Origin: Roseiarcus sp963775575
GTDB lineage: Bacteria > Pseudomonadota > Alphaproteobacteria > Rhizobiales > Beijerinckiaceae
Reading direction: 5' to 3'
NCBI GenBank assembly: GCA_963775575.1
Contig: CAVZJG010000004.1
Span: forward strand, 310,001 to 374,000
DNA length: 64,000 bases
Below the pieces are notes generated by a model. The model searched no databases, was not told the origin of the DNA, and saw only the letters and a program-made list of their open reading frames with translations. The position numbers and the translations under genes were made by a program. Positions within the stretch are counted from its first letter, which is position 1; each line of letters opens with the position of its first letter. This document shows, one piece after another, positions 44,602 through 55,502 of this stretch.

Positions 44602-45663
44602 GTGAGCGCGGCCGACAAGGTCGCCAACTACCCGATCGGCGAGGACGAGGCGGGCATGCGGCTCGACCGCTGGTTGCGCCGGCGGTTCCCCGAGCTGCCG
44701 CAGGCCCATCTCGCCAAGATCGTGCGCAAGGGCGAAGTGCGCGTCTCCGGCAGGCGGGCGGAGATTTCGACCCGGCTCGAGGCGGGCCAGAGCGTGCGCG
44801 TGCCGCCGCTCGGCCTGCCGGAAGCGCCCGCCTCGAAGGCGCCGCCGCCGGACCCGCGCGACGCCGAGGCGTTGCGCGCGATGATCCTGTTCGAGGACCG
44901 CGACCTGATCGTGCTCAACAAGCCCTATGGCCTGGCGGTGCAGGGCGGTTCGGGCACCAAGCGCCACATCGACGGCATGCTCGCCGCGCTCGCCGACAAC
45001 AAGGGCGAGCGGCCGGTGCTGGCGCATCGGCTCGATCGCGACACCTCCGGCGTGCTGCTGGTCGCCAAGTCGCGGAAAATCGCCGCCGAACTCGGCGCGA
45101 TTTTTCGCTCGCGCGCGGCCAAGAAGATCTACTGGGCCTTGGTCGAAGGCGTGCCGAAGCCGGCCCAGGGGCGCATCTCGCTGTTTCTCGCCAAGGGCCC
45201 GGGCATGGGCGAGGCGCGCGGCGGGCCAAAAGAAGGCCGCGCCGAAATCGAGCGCATGCGCGTCGCCCGCCACGGCGATCCCGACGCGCAGCATTCGGTG
45301 ACGCTCTACGCCGTCGTCGACAAGGTCGCGCCTCGCCTCGCCTGGCTGTCGATGCGGCCGATCACCGGGCGCACCCATCAACTGCGCGCGCATTGCGAGG
45401 CGATCGGCCATCCCATTGTCGGCGACCCCAAATACAATCGCCGTCCGGCGAACGATCCCGCGCGCGCCGATCCGTTGCGCGCCGTGCCGCCGGGCGTCGA
45501 GCCGAAGTTGCACCTCGTCGCCCGCCGCCTCATTCTGCCCCATCCGCGCGGCGGCGTGATCGACGTCACGGCGCCGCTGCCCGAGCACATGAAGAAGAGC
45601 TTCGACATGTTCGGCTTCGACGTTGGCGAGCGCGATCCGATCGAGGACGCGCCCGATGAATGA
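44602..45663 (+). CDS. RluA-family 23S rRNA pseudouridine synthase (RluC-like)
   Basis: A 353-residue enzyme: N-terminal S4 domain (GMRLDRWLRRRFPELPQAHL), then the catalytic motif VLAHRLDRDTSGVLLVAKSR with the essential Asp, and PITGRTHQLRAHCEAIGHPI. It converts uridines in ribosomal RNA to pseudouridine. GTG start at 44602. It overlaps the ATP12 gene by eight bases, a pairing usual in alphaproteobacteria. Confidence 0.92.
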   Translation: MSAADKVANYPIGEDEAGMRLDRWLRRRFPELPQAHLAKIVRKGEVRVSGRRAEISTRLEAGQSVRVPPLGLPEAPASKAPPPDPRDAEALRAMILFEDRDLIVLNKPYGLAVQGGSGTKRHIDGMLAALADNKGERPVLAHRLDRDTSGVLLVAKSRKIAAELGAIFRSRAAKKIYWALVEGVPKPAQGRISLFLAKGPGMGEARGGPKEGRAEIERMRVARHGDPDAQHSVTLYAVVDKVAPRLAWLSMRPITGRTHQLRAHCEAIGHPIVGDPKYNRRPANDPARADPLRAVPPGVEPKLHLVARRLILPHPRGGVIDVTAPLPEHMKKSFDMFGFDVGERDPIEDAPDE

Positions 45664-46423
45664 CGCGCCGCCGGCCGAGCCGGCGCGCGATCCCATGCGC
45701 GCCGCGCAGGCGGCGATGCGGCCGGCGCGGATCAAGCGCTTTTACCGGACCGCCGGCGTCGGCGAGGTCGACGGCGGCTTCGCGCTGCTGCTCGACGGAC
45801 GGCGCGCCCTGACGCCGGCTAAGAAGCCGCTGATCCTGCCCTCCCGCGCGCTCGCCGAAGCGATCGCCGAGGAATGGGCGGGGCAGGGCGAGACGATCGA
45901 CCCCGCCGCTATGCCGCTGACCCGCCTCAGCCATTCGGCGCTCGACGGCGTCGCGGCGGCGATGGCGGCGACCCGCGCCGATATCGCCGCCTACGCGGAA
46001 TCCGATTTCTTGTGCTACCGCGCCGAGGCGCCCGCGGCTCTGGCCGCGGCGGAGATGGAAGCGTTCGATCCCGTGCTCGATTGGGCGGAAGAGACGCTCG
46101 GCGCAAAGTTTGTTCTCGCCGCCGGCGTCGTCCATGTCCGCCAGCCGGCCCGCGCGCTGGCGGCGGTCCGCGCCGCGCTGGCGTCTTTCGAGGACCCGTT
46201 CGCGCTGGCGGCGCTGCGGGTCATGACGACGCTCGCCGGCTCGGTCCTCATCGCGCTCGCGGTGGCGCGGCGGCGCCTGAGCGCCGAGGAGGCCTGGCGC
46301 ATCGCCCATGTCGGCGAGGATTTCCAGATCGCGCAGTGGGGCGAGGACGAAGAAGCCAAGGCCCGCCGCGCGGCGCGCTGGCGCGATTTTCAGGCGGCGG
46401 CGCGAACGATCGCGGCGGCGTGA
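45656..46423 (+). CDS. ATP12-family F1-ATPase assembly chaperone
   Basis: A 255-residue protein: RIKRFYRTAGVGEVDGGFAL with LLDGRRALTPAKKPLILPSR, AEEWAGQGETIDPAAMPLTR and a C-terminal ALRVMTTLAGSVLIALAVAR. The mitochondrial homologue binds the F1 alpha subunit during assembly; bacterial copies are confined to alphaproteobacteria. The start at 45656 lies inside the end of the pseudouridine synthase gene. Confidence 0.93.
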   Translation: MNDAPPAEPARDPMRAAQAAMRPARIKRFYRTAGVGEVDGGFALLLDGRRALTPAKKPLILPSRALAEAIAEEWAGQGETIDPAAMPLTRLSHSALDGVAAAMAATRADIAAYAESDFLCYRAEAPAALAAAEMEAFDPVLDWAEETLGAKFVLAAGVVHVRQPARALAAVRAALASFEDPFALAALRVMTTLAGSVLIALAVARRRLSAEEAWRIAHVGEDFQIAQWGEDEEAKARRAARWRDFQAAARTIAAA

Positions 46424-46433
46424 GCGGGCCGCT

Positions 46434-46901
46434 TCACCGCCAATATCGATGCATGATCTCGGCCGCCCAGGCCGGTTCGCGGACCTCCCCGCGGGGCAGG
46501 AAACCGCGCATGCAAGGCTTGACGTCGAGCACCGGCGCGCCGTCGATGGCGTCGAGCCCGGCGACCCGGAGCGATGTTCCCTCGACGCCGAGCAATTTGC
46601 AGATGGTGACGCCGATGCGGTTGGGGCGGTCCTTGCCGCGCTGGGCGAAGACGCCGACCTTCGGCCAATCGGCGCGCCCGCGCGGATGCCGCGCCGACGC
46701 GACGATCGCGCTCTCGGCGACGCGATGGAAGTGAAAGACGACCTCGACGTGGGAGAACCCGTCGAGCCCGGCGAGCGCTTCCGGCCCATACCCCGGCGCC
46801 AGTTCGATCGAGGCGACGACCTCGTCCCAGCCGTCGTCGATCGGCTCCTTGCGTCCGCCGCGGACATAGCCGATGGGATGGAGTTGGATCGTCTCGCTCA
46901 T
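46434..46901 (-). CDS. trmO: tRNA (t6A37) N6-methyltransferase
   Basis: A 155-residue TrmO/TsaA-family protein (formerly YaeB/UPF0066) that methylates t6A37 of certain tRNAs. Motifs: IQLHPIGYVRGGRKEPIDDG, LDGFSHVEVVFHFHRVAES and PNRIGVTICKLLGVEGTSLR, ending LPRGEVREPAW. It is shorter than the E. coli protein, as is common. It is convergent with the ATP12 gene. The stretch 46902-47201 upstream holds no gene I can support. Confidence 0.88.
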   Translation of the reverse strand: MSETIQLHPIGYVRGGRKEPIDDGWDEVVASIELAPGYGPEALAGLDGFSHVEVVFHFHRVAESAIVASARHPRGRADWPKVGVFAQRGKDRPNRIGVTICKLLGVEGTSLRVAGLDAIDGAPVLDVKPCMRGFLPRGEVREPAWAAEIMHRYWR

Positions 46902-47201
46902 GGGCTCTCTCGCATTTCTATACGGGACAGGCGCGGACGCTTCCGCCCGGTCGCTGCGGGACTACGCTCGACTGAAGCGCTTCTCAACCGGTCGACGGGC
47001 GCGGGCGGCCCGCGCGCGCCGGCTTGCCGCCGTCGTCCCGATGTCGCGCCGCCCCGTTCCCGCCCCGGCTGCGTCGTGCTATAGGCGCCATTCGACGCGC
47101 TTGCCGCCCATGGCCGGGGCGAACCCGGCCACGACGGCGGAGCGCGTCGCGCGGCCGCCGTTGCGCCGCGCCGCTTGCGCGACCCTGCCCGGAGCCCGCC
47201 C

Positions 47202-48734
<1,533 letters not shown>

Positions 48735-48787
48735 TCGAGAGGGCCGTCAGGCTCGCCGGCCAGATGAAGGGCGGCGCTCGCCGGAGC

Positions 48788-48822
48788 TTGACATGCAAAT
48801 CACATGCAATCATGCTGTCGGC
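48788..48822 (+). promoter_or_regulatory. Promoter/operator of the FitA/VapC pair
   Basis: ttgaca (48788-48793), 17-base spacer, then catgct (48811-48816) form a good sigma-70-type promoter. The spacer holds direct atgcaa repeats likely to be the antitoxin operator. The predicted transcription start lies near ATG 48823, so the message may be leaderless. Confidence 0.5.
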
Positions 48823-49053
48823 ATGTCCGTGATGATCCAAATTCGCAACGTGCCCGACGCGCTGCACCGCCGGCTCAAGGCGCGCGCGGCGATGGCGGGC
48901 ATGTCGCTGTCGGATTTTCTGCTCGGCGAAATTCGCCAGACGGCCGAGCGGCCGACGCTCGACGAACTGCGGGCGCGCTTGGCGCAGCGTCGACCGGTCA
49001 TGCCTTCCGTGACGCCGGCGGAGGCGGTTCGTCTCGAGCGCGATCGCCTGTGA
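48823..49053 (+). CDS. FitA-like ribbon-helix-helix antitoxin
   Basis: A 76-residue protein: MIQIRNVPDALHRRLKARAA then MAGMSLSDFLLGEIRQTAER and a toxin-binding tail PAEAVRLERDRL. This is the FitA/VapB type. Starts at 48793, 48823 or 48832 are possible; the promoter at 48788-48816 favours 48823 or 48832. It overlaps the PIN toxin gene by GTGA. Confidence 0.88.
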   Translation: MSVMIQIRNVPDALHRRLKARAAMAGMSLSDFLLGEIRQTAERPTLDELRARLAQRRPVMPSVTPAEAVRLERDRL

Positions 49054-49442
49054 TCGTCGTCGACGCCTCGGCGGTGATCGAGACGCTGTTGCGCACGCCG
49101 GCGGCCGAGGCGATCGAAGCGCGATTGTTCGACCCTCGGGAAACGCTGCACGCCCCGCATCTGCTGGACGTCGAGGTCGCTCAGGCGATCCGTCGCTACG
49201 CCGCGCACGGCGACATCGACGGGGAACGCGGCGCCGCGGCGCTCGCCGACCTGGCGGACCTTCCCTTGCGACGGTATCCGCACGATTTTCTGCTGCCGCG
49301 AGTTTGGGAATTGCGGAACAACCTCACCGCCTACGACGCCGTTTACGTTGCGCTCGCCGAAGCGCTCGACGCTTCGCTTCTCACGCGCGATCGGCGTCTC
49401 GCCGGGGCGGCGGGCCTTCGCATACGAATCGAGTTGGCGTGA
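49050..49442 (+). CDS. VapC/FitB-family PIN-domain ribonuclease toxin
   Basis: A 130-residue PIN domain: IVVDASAVIETLLRTP with the first acidic residue, LLDVEVAQAIRRYAAHGDID, and NLTAYDAVYVALAEALDASL with LLTRDRRLAG. It cleaves RNA, often tRNA. GTG at 49050 overlaps the antitoxin stop. The pair sits between pccB and pccA, apparently an insertion in that gene neighbourhood. Confidence 0.92.
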   Translation: MIVVDASAVIETLLRTPAAEAIEARLFDPRETLHAPHLLDVEVAQAIRRYAAHGDIDGERGAAALADLADLPLRRYPHDFLLPRVWELRNNLTAYDAVYVALAEALDASLLTRDRRLAGAAGLRIRIELA

Positions 49443-49656
49443 GGAGCGGAGCGAACCGCCGACCGCCCCAATCAGCTCGCCGTTCGCCTTCCTCGCTCCC
49501 TTCATCTTCTTGAAACCATGCGTCTTTGCAACGTCTTAACCCTGTCGGCAGGGGACGTGGCGAATTCACGACCTGGCAAAGATTGCGGCCGAGACTCGCC
49601 CTTAATGCAAATAAGCCGCCGGAAAACGCGGCAGGGGCGTTGGACAGGGTCGCGTT

Positions 49657-50097
49657 ATGGCGTTCAGGGTCGATCGAAGCCGCACCATCATCTCCGCCTT
49701 GATTCTCGGCCGCAGAGTGAGCGCGTTGGACGTCGCCTGGCTCAGGCGCGAGGTGTTCGCGGAAGGGACGGTTTCGCGCGAGGCGGCCGACGAATTGTTC
49801 GCGGTCGAGCGCGCCGGGCTCGCCAATGCGCCCGAATGGACGGAATTCTTCGTCGAGAAGATCGCCGAGCACGTCGTGCGGCAGGCGCAGCCGGCCGGAA
49901 TCGTCGGCGAGGCCGAGGCGAAATGGCTGATCGGGCGCGCCGACGAATGCGCGTCGGCCAATGCGCTGGCGACGCTGGCGGCGGTGCTCGCCGAAGCCCG
50001 TCGCGCGCCGGCCTGGTTCCTCAAGGCGGTGCGGGCGCGCGCCGCGCGCGGCTGGCCGGCGGCGAAGCGGCCCCTGACCGACGCGGTCGCGCGATAG
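49657..50097 (+). CDS. Conserved protein of unknown function (146 residues)
   Basis: It starts MAFRVDRSRTIISALILGRR with a helical body: VSREAADELFAVERAGLANA, PEWTEFFVEKIAEHVVRQAQ and ADECASANALATLAAVLAEA. I recall similar proteins in related Hyphomicrobiales but no function. It lies 111 bases before pccA on the same strand. Confidence 0.7.
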   Translation: MAFRVDRSRTIISALILGRRVSALDVAWLRREVFAEGTVSREAADELFAVERAGLANAPEWTEFFVEKIAEHVVRQAQPAGIVGEAEAKWLIGRADECASANALATLAAVLAEARRAPAWFLKAVRARAARGWPAAKRPLTDAVAR

Positions 50098-50208
50098 CCC
50101 CTTGGTCGGCGGGCCGCGACCACGCCGCTGTTTACGCGCCGCTTGCGCTCCAATAGAACCGCGAGGGCGCCGGCGACCCGAACCGCGGGCCGCCCTCTCG
50201 GGGGCGAA

Positions 50209-52213
50209 ATGTTCAAAAAGATTCTAATCGCCAATCGGGGCGAGATCGCGTGCCGGATCATCAAGACCGCGCGCCGCATGGGGATCAAGACGGTCGCCGT
50301 CTATTCCACGGCCGACGAGAACGCGCTGCACGTCGAAATGGCCGACGAGGCGGTCGCGATCGGGCCGCCGGAGGCCGCCCAGTCCTATCTCGCGATCGAA
50401 AAGATCGTCGCCGCCTGCAAGGAGACGGGCGCGGAGGCGGCGCATCCCGGCTACGGTTTCCTCGCCGAGCGCGCCGACTTCGCGCGCGCGCTCGAGGAGG
50501 CCGGCGTCGTCTTCATCGGCCCCAACCCCCACGCCATCGAGGCGATGGCCGACAAGGTCGAATCGAAGAGGCTCGCCGCCGCCGCCAAGGTGTCGATCGT
50601 TCCCGGCTTCCTAGGCGCGGTCCAAAGACCCGAGCATGCGGCGAGAATCGCCGACGAGATCGGCTATCCCGTGATCGTCAAGGCGTGCGTGGGCCGCGGC
50701 GGCAAGGGCCTACGCATCGCCCGTTCGCACAAGGAAGTGGCCGAAGCCTTCGCGCGCGCCAAATCCGAGGCGAAGTCCTCGTTCGGCGACGACCGCGTCT
50801 ACATCGAGAAATTCATCGCCGATTCCCGCCACGTCGAAATCCAGACGCTCGGCGACAAGCACGGCGCCGTGATCCATCTCGGCGAGCGCGAATGCTCGAT
50901 TCAGCGCCGCTGCCAGAAAGTGATCGAGGAGGCGCCCTCGCCGCTGATCGACGAGGAAACGCGGCGCAGAATGGGCGAGCAGGCGCTCGCTTTCGCCAGG
51001 GCCGTGAACTACAATTCGGCCGGCACGGTCGAATTCGTCGTGGGGCAGGACCGGGCATTCTACTTCCTGGAGATGAACGGGCGGCTTCAGGTCGAATATC
51101 CCGTCACCGAGCTGGTCGCCGGCGTCGACCTGGTCGAAGAGATGATCCGCAGCGCCGCCGGCGAGCCTTTGCGCCTGACCCAGGGCGAGGTGAAGCTCCA
51201 GGGCTGGGCGATCGAGAGCCGCATTTACGCCGAGGACCCGACGCGCGGCTTTCTGCCCTCGAACGGCCGCTTGGTCAGATACCGTCCGCCCGCCGAGGGA
51301 ACAGTCGAGGGCGTCACGGTGCGCATCGACGCCGGCGTCCGCGAGGGCGGCGAAATCTCGAATTCCCTACGATCCGATGATCGCCAAGCTGCTGACCCAC
51401 GCGGGCGACCGGCAGAGCGCGATCGAGGCGCAGGCTGACGCGCTCGACGCCTTCGTCGTCGACGGCGTCCGCCACAACATTCCCTTCCTCGCCGCGGTGA
51501 TGCAGCGCGAGCGCTGGCGCGCCGGCCGCCTGTCGACCGACTTCATCGCCGAGGAATTCCCCGACGGCTTTTCCCCGGTCGCCGTCGCCGGCGAGACGCG
51601 CACGATCCTGGCCGCCGTCGCCGCGCACGTCGATCACGTCCAGAACCTGCGCAAGCGCGAGATTTCCGGGCAGTTGCGCGAGGCGGCGAAACTGCGCTTC
51701 GAGCTGAAGCGCGCCGTCATCCTGGGCGGGACGCGCATCGACGTCGCCGTCGAGCCGCGCGAGGGCGGGGCGGACATCGCGTTCGCCGACGGACGCCGGC
51801 TGCGCGTCGAATCGGCGTGGACGCCGGGCGAACCGGTCTGGCGCGGCCGCGTCGACGACAAGCCGATCGCGGTGCAGGTGCGCGCGATCCTCAACGGCCT
51901 CGCGCTCGCCCATCGCGGCGTCGCCGTCGCGGCGCGCGTCTACACTCGCCGCGAAGCCGCGCTCGCCGCGCTGATGATCGAACGCAAGGACGAGGATTGT
52001 TCGCGCGTTCTGCTGTGCCCGATGCCGGGCCTGGTCAAATCGATCGTCGTCCGCGAGGGCCAGGAAGTGAAGGCGGGCGAAGCCTTGTGCATGGTCGAGG
52101 CGATGAAGATGGAGAACGTGCTCGTGGCCGAGCGCGACGCGACGGTGAAGAAGATCCTCGCCAGGGAAGGGGAGTCGCTCGCCGTCGACGCGGTGATCTT
52201 GGAGTTCGCTTGA
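50209..52213 (+). pseudogene. pccA: Propionyl-CoA carboxylase alpha (biotin) subunit, one-base frameshift
   Basis: The biotin carboxylase domain (MFKKILIANRGEIACRIIKT, GRGGKGLRIARSHKEVAEAF, EMNGRLQVEYPVTELVAGVD) is in one frame to about 51360 (DAGVREGGEIS). The rest, from YDPMIAKLLTHAGDRQSAIE through the biotin site CMVEAMKMENV, is one frame over. Deleting one A in tcgaattccc (51361-51362) restores a 667-residue protein of normal length. Either a real mutation or a sequencing/assembly error; because the enzyme is central, an error is quite possible. Confidence 0.9.
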
Positions 52214-52271
52214 AGCGCGAGGGCGGGGCGGCGCCGGTCCTTTTCGCGCTCCGTCGTTGAGGAGTTCGCCG

Positions 52272-52532
52272 ATGTCGCCCCGTCGCCTCATCTCGTCGGG
52301 CGCGCTCGCCGAAGCGGACGGCGGGCTGGAGAACATTGTCAGCCTGCGCGCTTTCGTCACCCGCGCGGAAGATTGCGAGCCCGTGCTCAGGGTCCAGGGC
52401 GAGGTCTTCGCCGCCATCCGGCCCGCGGCGGCAATCTCCGTGATCGCTGGATTGCCGAAGAGGGAAATGAAGGTCGAGATCGAGGCGGCGGCGCGGCTCG
52501 GGCCGCGCGAGGGCGCCGCTCGAGCCGGTTAG
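52272..52532 (+). pseudogene. RidA/YjgF-family protein with internal deletion
   Basis: 86 residues only. It starts like RidA (PRRLISSGALAEA) and then jumps to the C-terminal third: LENIVSLRAFVTRAEDCEPV, GEVFAAIRPAAAISVIAGLP and KREMKVEIEAAARLG. About 45 residues of the usual 130 are missing, including part of the trimer core and active-site cleft. The frame is open, so it could still be made. It follows pccA by 58 bases. Confidence 0.65.
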
Positions 52533-52654
52533 GGACGGCGCGGGGACCGTCGTCCGGCCGCCGCGCCGCGGGCGATCGCCTCGATTCGCAGTCCCCGTTG
52601 ACGGCTCGCGCCGACGCCAGCGCAACGAGGCCGCCGAATCTCAAATTCTCGCCG

Positions 52655-52915
52655 TCAAGCCTTCTTGACCCAGAGCTTGCACCAGCCGGTCGGCGAAATT
52701 TCGCCCGCCACCTGCTTGCAGGAATTCGGCGCGACGAACAAATTGCAGCCGTCGCACTGTTTGCCGTCCTTGGGCGAGGTCTGGTAGCCGACCGCCGCCT
52801 GCGGCAAGCCGGCCGCGCCGGCGCTGGTCGCACCGATCGCCAGCAACGGCGCCGCGCCCGCCGCGGCGAGCAACAAGGAGCGACGATTCAAGCCTTTGCC
52901 GTTCAAATCATGCAT
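52655..52915 (-). CDS. High-potential iron-sulfur protein (HiPIP)
   Basis: An 86-residue periplasmic electron carrier. A twin-arginine signal (LNRRSLLLAAAGAAPLLAIG) is followed by a mature part with the four cluster cysteines in CDGCNLFVAPNSCKQVAGEI and SPTGWCKLW. HiPIPs shuttle electrons to photosynthetic reaction centres or terminal oxidases. ATG 52915 has AGGAAAACG ahead. The gene stands alone. Confidence 0.92.
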   Translation of the reverse strand: MHDLNGKGLNRRSLLLAAAGAAPLLAIGATSAGAAGLPQAAVGYQTSPKDGKQCDGCNLFVAPNSCKQVAGEISPTGWCKLWVKKA

Positions 52916-53200
52916 GACGTTTTCCTTTCGATCGCGTTTCAAGTCCGGACGCCCTCGGCAATTCCGCGCCAGGAGCGCTTTAGCGCATCCGCCGCCGCAA
53001 TCCCATCGGCGGCCGAGTCGATCGCTCAATCGGCGCTCCGCCGGAGCTTCCTATATCGAATTGAGGAATGTCAATTGGCTTCTCATCGCGCCGGACGAGC
53101 GCGATCCGCTGTCGCTCGCTTTCGTCGGCTCGTCGTGCTAACGGGCTCGTCTGGCCGGAGCGCCGCCCTTGACGGCGATCGGACGCGATCGAGCAAGACC

Positions 53201-53860
53201 ATGAGCGACATATTCCAGGAAGTCGACGAGGAAGTCCGCCGCGACAAGGCGGCCGAATTCTGGAAGAAATACCAGAACCTGATCATCGGCGCGGCGGTCC
53301 TCATCGTGCTCGCGACCGCCGGCTATCGCTATTACGAGGATCAGCGCCTGGCGGCCGAACGGGCGGCGGGGGCGGCGTTCCAGCAGGCGCTGGCGCTCGA
53401 TCGCGACGGCAAGGGCGGCGAAGCCGAGGCGGCGATGGCCAAGCTCGCCGCCGACGCGCCGGGCGGCTACCGGACGCTGGCGCGCTTCGCCGACGCCGCG
53501 TTTACCGCCAAGAGCGACCCTAAGGGCGCGCTCGCCGCCTATGACGCGCTCGCCGCCGACGCTTCGATCGGCCTGCTGTTTAGGGACGCCGCTCGGCTGC
53601 GCGCCGCTTTGCTGCGCCTCGACGCGGGCGAAGTCGACGCGGCCAAGCCCGCGCTCGAGGCGCTGGCGGGGAGCGGCGGCGTCTATCGCCACACCGCGCG
53701 CTTGGCGCTCGGCGTCGTCGCGCTGATCGCCGGCGATTACGACGGCGCCGGCCAATGGCTCGACCGCGTCGTCGCCGACGAGGAAGCGCCCGACGCGGAA
53801 AGGCGCAACGCCGAGAGCCTGCTCGGCCTGGTCGCCGCCAATCGGCCGGCGGCCAAGTGA
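53201..53860 (+). CDS. Membrane-anchored TPR protein (YfgM-like)
   Basis: A 219-residue protein: cytoplasmic N-terminus MSDIFQEVDEEVRRDKAAEF, one transmembrane helix (NLIIGAAVLIVLATAGYRYY) and a periplasmic TPR-like domain. YfgM-type proteins work with the Sec/periplasmic chaperone network and are commonly encoded just before der, as here. Start 53201 is set by the conserved N-terminus. Confidence 0.88.
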   Translation: MSDIFQEVDEEVRRDKAAEFWKKYQNLIIGAAVLIVLATAGYRYYEDQRLAAERAAGAAFQQALALDRDGKGGEAEAAMAKLAADAPGGYRTLARFADAAFTAKSDPKGALAAYDALAADASIGLLFRDAARLRAALLRLDAGEVDAAKPALEALAGSGGVYRHTARLALGVVALIAGDYDGAGQWLDRVVADEEAPDAERRNAESLLGLVAANRPAAK

Positions 53861-53894
53861 CGCGACCTCGGCGCGATAAGTTCGCGGATTCGGG

Positions 53895-53965
53895 CAGGCG
53901 CTCATCCGGCCGGCCGGCGCCGCAGCGCCTCCTCGCCCGCTTGCGGGAGAGGGTTGGGGCGAGGG
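53895..53965. repeat. Common intergenic 'cgcttgcgggagagggt' repeat
   Basis: The stretch cctcctcgcccgcttgcggg followed by agagggttggggcgagg is the widespread proteobacterial intergenic repeat. It lies between the TPR gene and der and has no gene content. Confidence 0.5.
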
Positions 53966-53989
53966 CGAGCGGCCGTCATTGAGAAGCCT

Positions 53990-55399
53990 ATGAGCGCGAA
54001 GGTCGCCATCGTCGGACGCCCGAACGTCGGCAAATCGACGCTGTTCAATCAACTCGTCGGGCGCAAACTGGCGCTGGTCGACGATGAGCCGGGCGTCACC
54101 CGCGATCGGCGCGAGGGCGAGGCGCGGCTCGGCGATCTCGCCTTCGCCATCGTCGACACCGCCGGCCTCGAAGAGGGCGACGGCGCCTCGCTCGCCGGCC
54201 GCATGCGCGCGCAGACCGAGGCGGCGCTCGCCGACTGCGACGCGATCCTCTTCCTCATCGACGCGCGCGCCGGCGTGACCGCGGGCGACCGGCACTTCGC
54301 CCAAGGCGTGCGCCGCGCCGGCAAGCCGGTGATCCTGATCGCCAACAAGGCCGAGGGGCTCGCCGGGCGGCAGGGCGCTTACGAAGCGTTCGGCCTCGGC
54401 CTCGGCGAGCCGATCGCGTTCTCGGCCGAGCACGGCGAGGGCCTGGGCGAACTGTACGAGGCGCTCGCCGCGGCGCTGCCGCGCGGGGCGCCTTTGGACG
54501 CGGACGAAGAGAACGCGCCCGCGCCGCTCTTCCTCGGCGAGGAGGAGGACGGCTCCGAGGCCGACCCGTCGAAGCCGCTGCGCATCGCCGTGCTCGGGCG
54601 CCCCAACGCCGGCAAGTCGACCCTGCTCAACCGCATTCTCGGCGAGGAGCGCCTGCTGACCGGGCCCGAGCCCGGCCTGACGCGCGACAGCATCGGCCTG
54701 GAGACGACCTGGCGCGATCGGCGCTTCAAGCTCTTCGACACCGCCGGGCTTCGCCGCCGCTCGCGCGTGGTCGAGAAGCTGGAACAGCTCGCGGTCGACG
54801 ACGCGCTGCGCGCGGTGCGGTTCGCCGAGGTCGTCGTGCTGCTGCTCGACGCGACGGCGCCCTTCGAGAAGCAGGACTTGACGCTCGCCGATCTCGTCGA
54901 GCGCGAGGGCAGGGCGCTGGTCATCGGCCTCAACAAGTGGGACCTCGTCGCCGACAAGAGCGCCAAGGCGCAGGAGCTGCGCGCCGAGGCCGACCGGCTG
55001 CTGCCGCAACTCAAGGGGACGCGCGTCATTCCCGTCTCGGGGCTCACCGGCGCGCATATCGACAAGCTGCTCGAGGCGGTGGTCGCGACCCATGAAATCT
55101 GGAACGTGCGCATCTCGACCGGGCGGCTCAACCGCTGGCTGGCGCCGGTCGTCGACGCGACGCCGCCGCCCGCGGTCGCCGGCCGCCGGGTGAAGATCCG
55201 CTACATCACCCAGCCCAAGGCGCGCCCGCCGTTCTTCGTGCTGTTCGGCAATCACGTCGACAGCATCCCGGAGAGTTACAAGCGCTATCTCGTCAACGGC
55301 CTGCGCGAGACCTTCGGCCTCTACGGCGCGCCGATACGACTGTCGATGCGCGGGGGAAGCGCGAACCCCTACGCGCCGAAGACGAGACGCAAGGCGTGA
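53990..55399 (+). CDS. der: Ribosome-assembly GTPase Der (EngA)
   Basis: A 469-residue protein with two GTPase domains and a C-terminal KH-like domain; needed for 50S subunit assembly. First G1 IVGRPNVGKSTLFNQLVGRK, second G1 VLGRPNAGKSTLLNRILGEE, second G4 LNKWDLV. The first G4 reads NKAE rather than NKxD, as in many alphaproteobacterial Der proteins. ATG 53990 begins directly at the first GTPase domain. Confidence 0.96.
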   Translation: MSAKVAIVGRPNVGKSTLFNQLVGRKLALVDDEPGVTRDRREGEARLGDLAFAIVDTAGLEEGDGASLAGRMRAQTEAALADCDAILFLIDARAGVTAGDRHFAQGVRRAGKPVILIANKAEGLAGRQGAYEAFGLGLGEPIAFSAEHGEGLGELYEALAAALPRGAPLDADEENAPAPLFLGEEEDGSEADPSKPLRIAVLGRPNAGKSTLLNRILGEERLLTGPEPGLTRDSIGLETTWRDRRFKLFDTAGLRRRSRVVEKLEQLAVDDALRAVRFAEVVVLLLDATAPFEKQDLTLADLVEREGRALVIGLNKWDLVADKSAKAQELRAEADRLLPQLKGTRVIPVSGLTGAHIDKLLEAVVATHEIWNVRISTGRLNRWLAPVVDATPPPAVAGRRVKIRYITQPKARPPFFVLFGNHVDSIPESYKRYLVNGLRETFGLYGAPIRLSMRGGSANPYAPKTRRKA

Positions 55400-55502
55400 G
55401 GACCGGCCCCGCGCGGAGCCCGGCGAGGCGTAATATGCCGACTCGCGCGCTTTACCGCCGCTTTGCGGCTATGGCACATTGGCGCGAGCCCGGGGACTGA
55501 GA

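Noticed and set aside
46902..47201. A 110-codon plus-strand frame before pccB
   Set aside because: It starts inside trmO on the opposite strand and becomes Arg/Ala-rich without motifs; probably chance.
53895..53965. GC-rich repeat before der considered as regulatory
   Set aside because: It resembles a widespread intergenic repeat seen in many proteobacterial genomes; nothing ties it to der.
53138..55255. A 705-codon frame opposite the TPR gene and der
   Set aside because: It is the antisense shadow of der and its neighbour, with low-complexity Arg/Ala/Glu composition.
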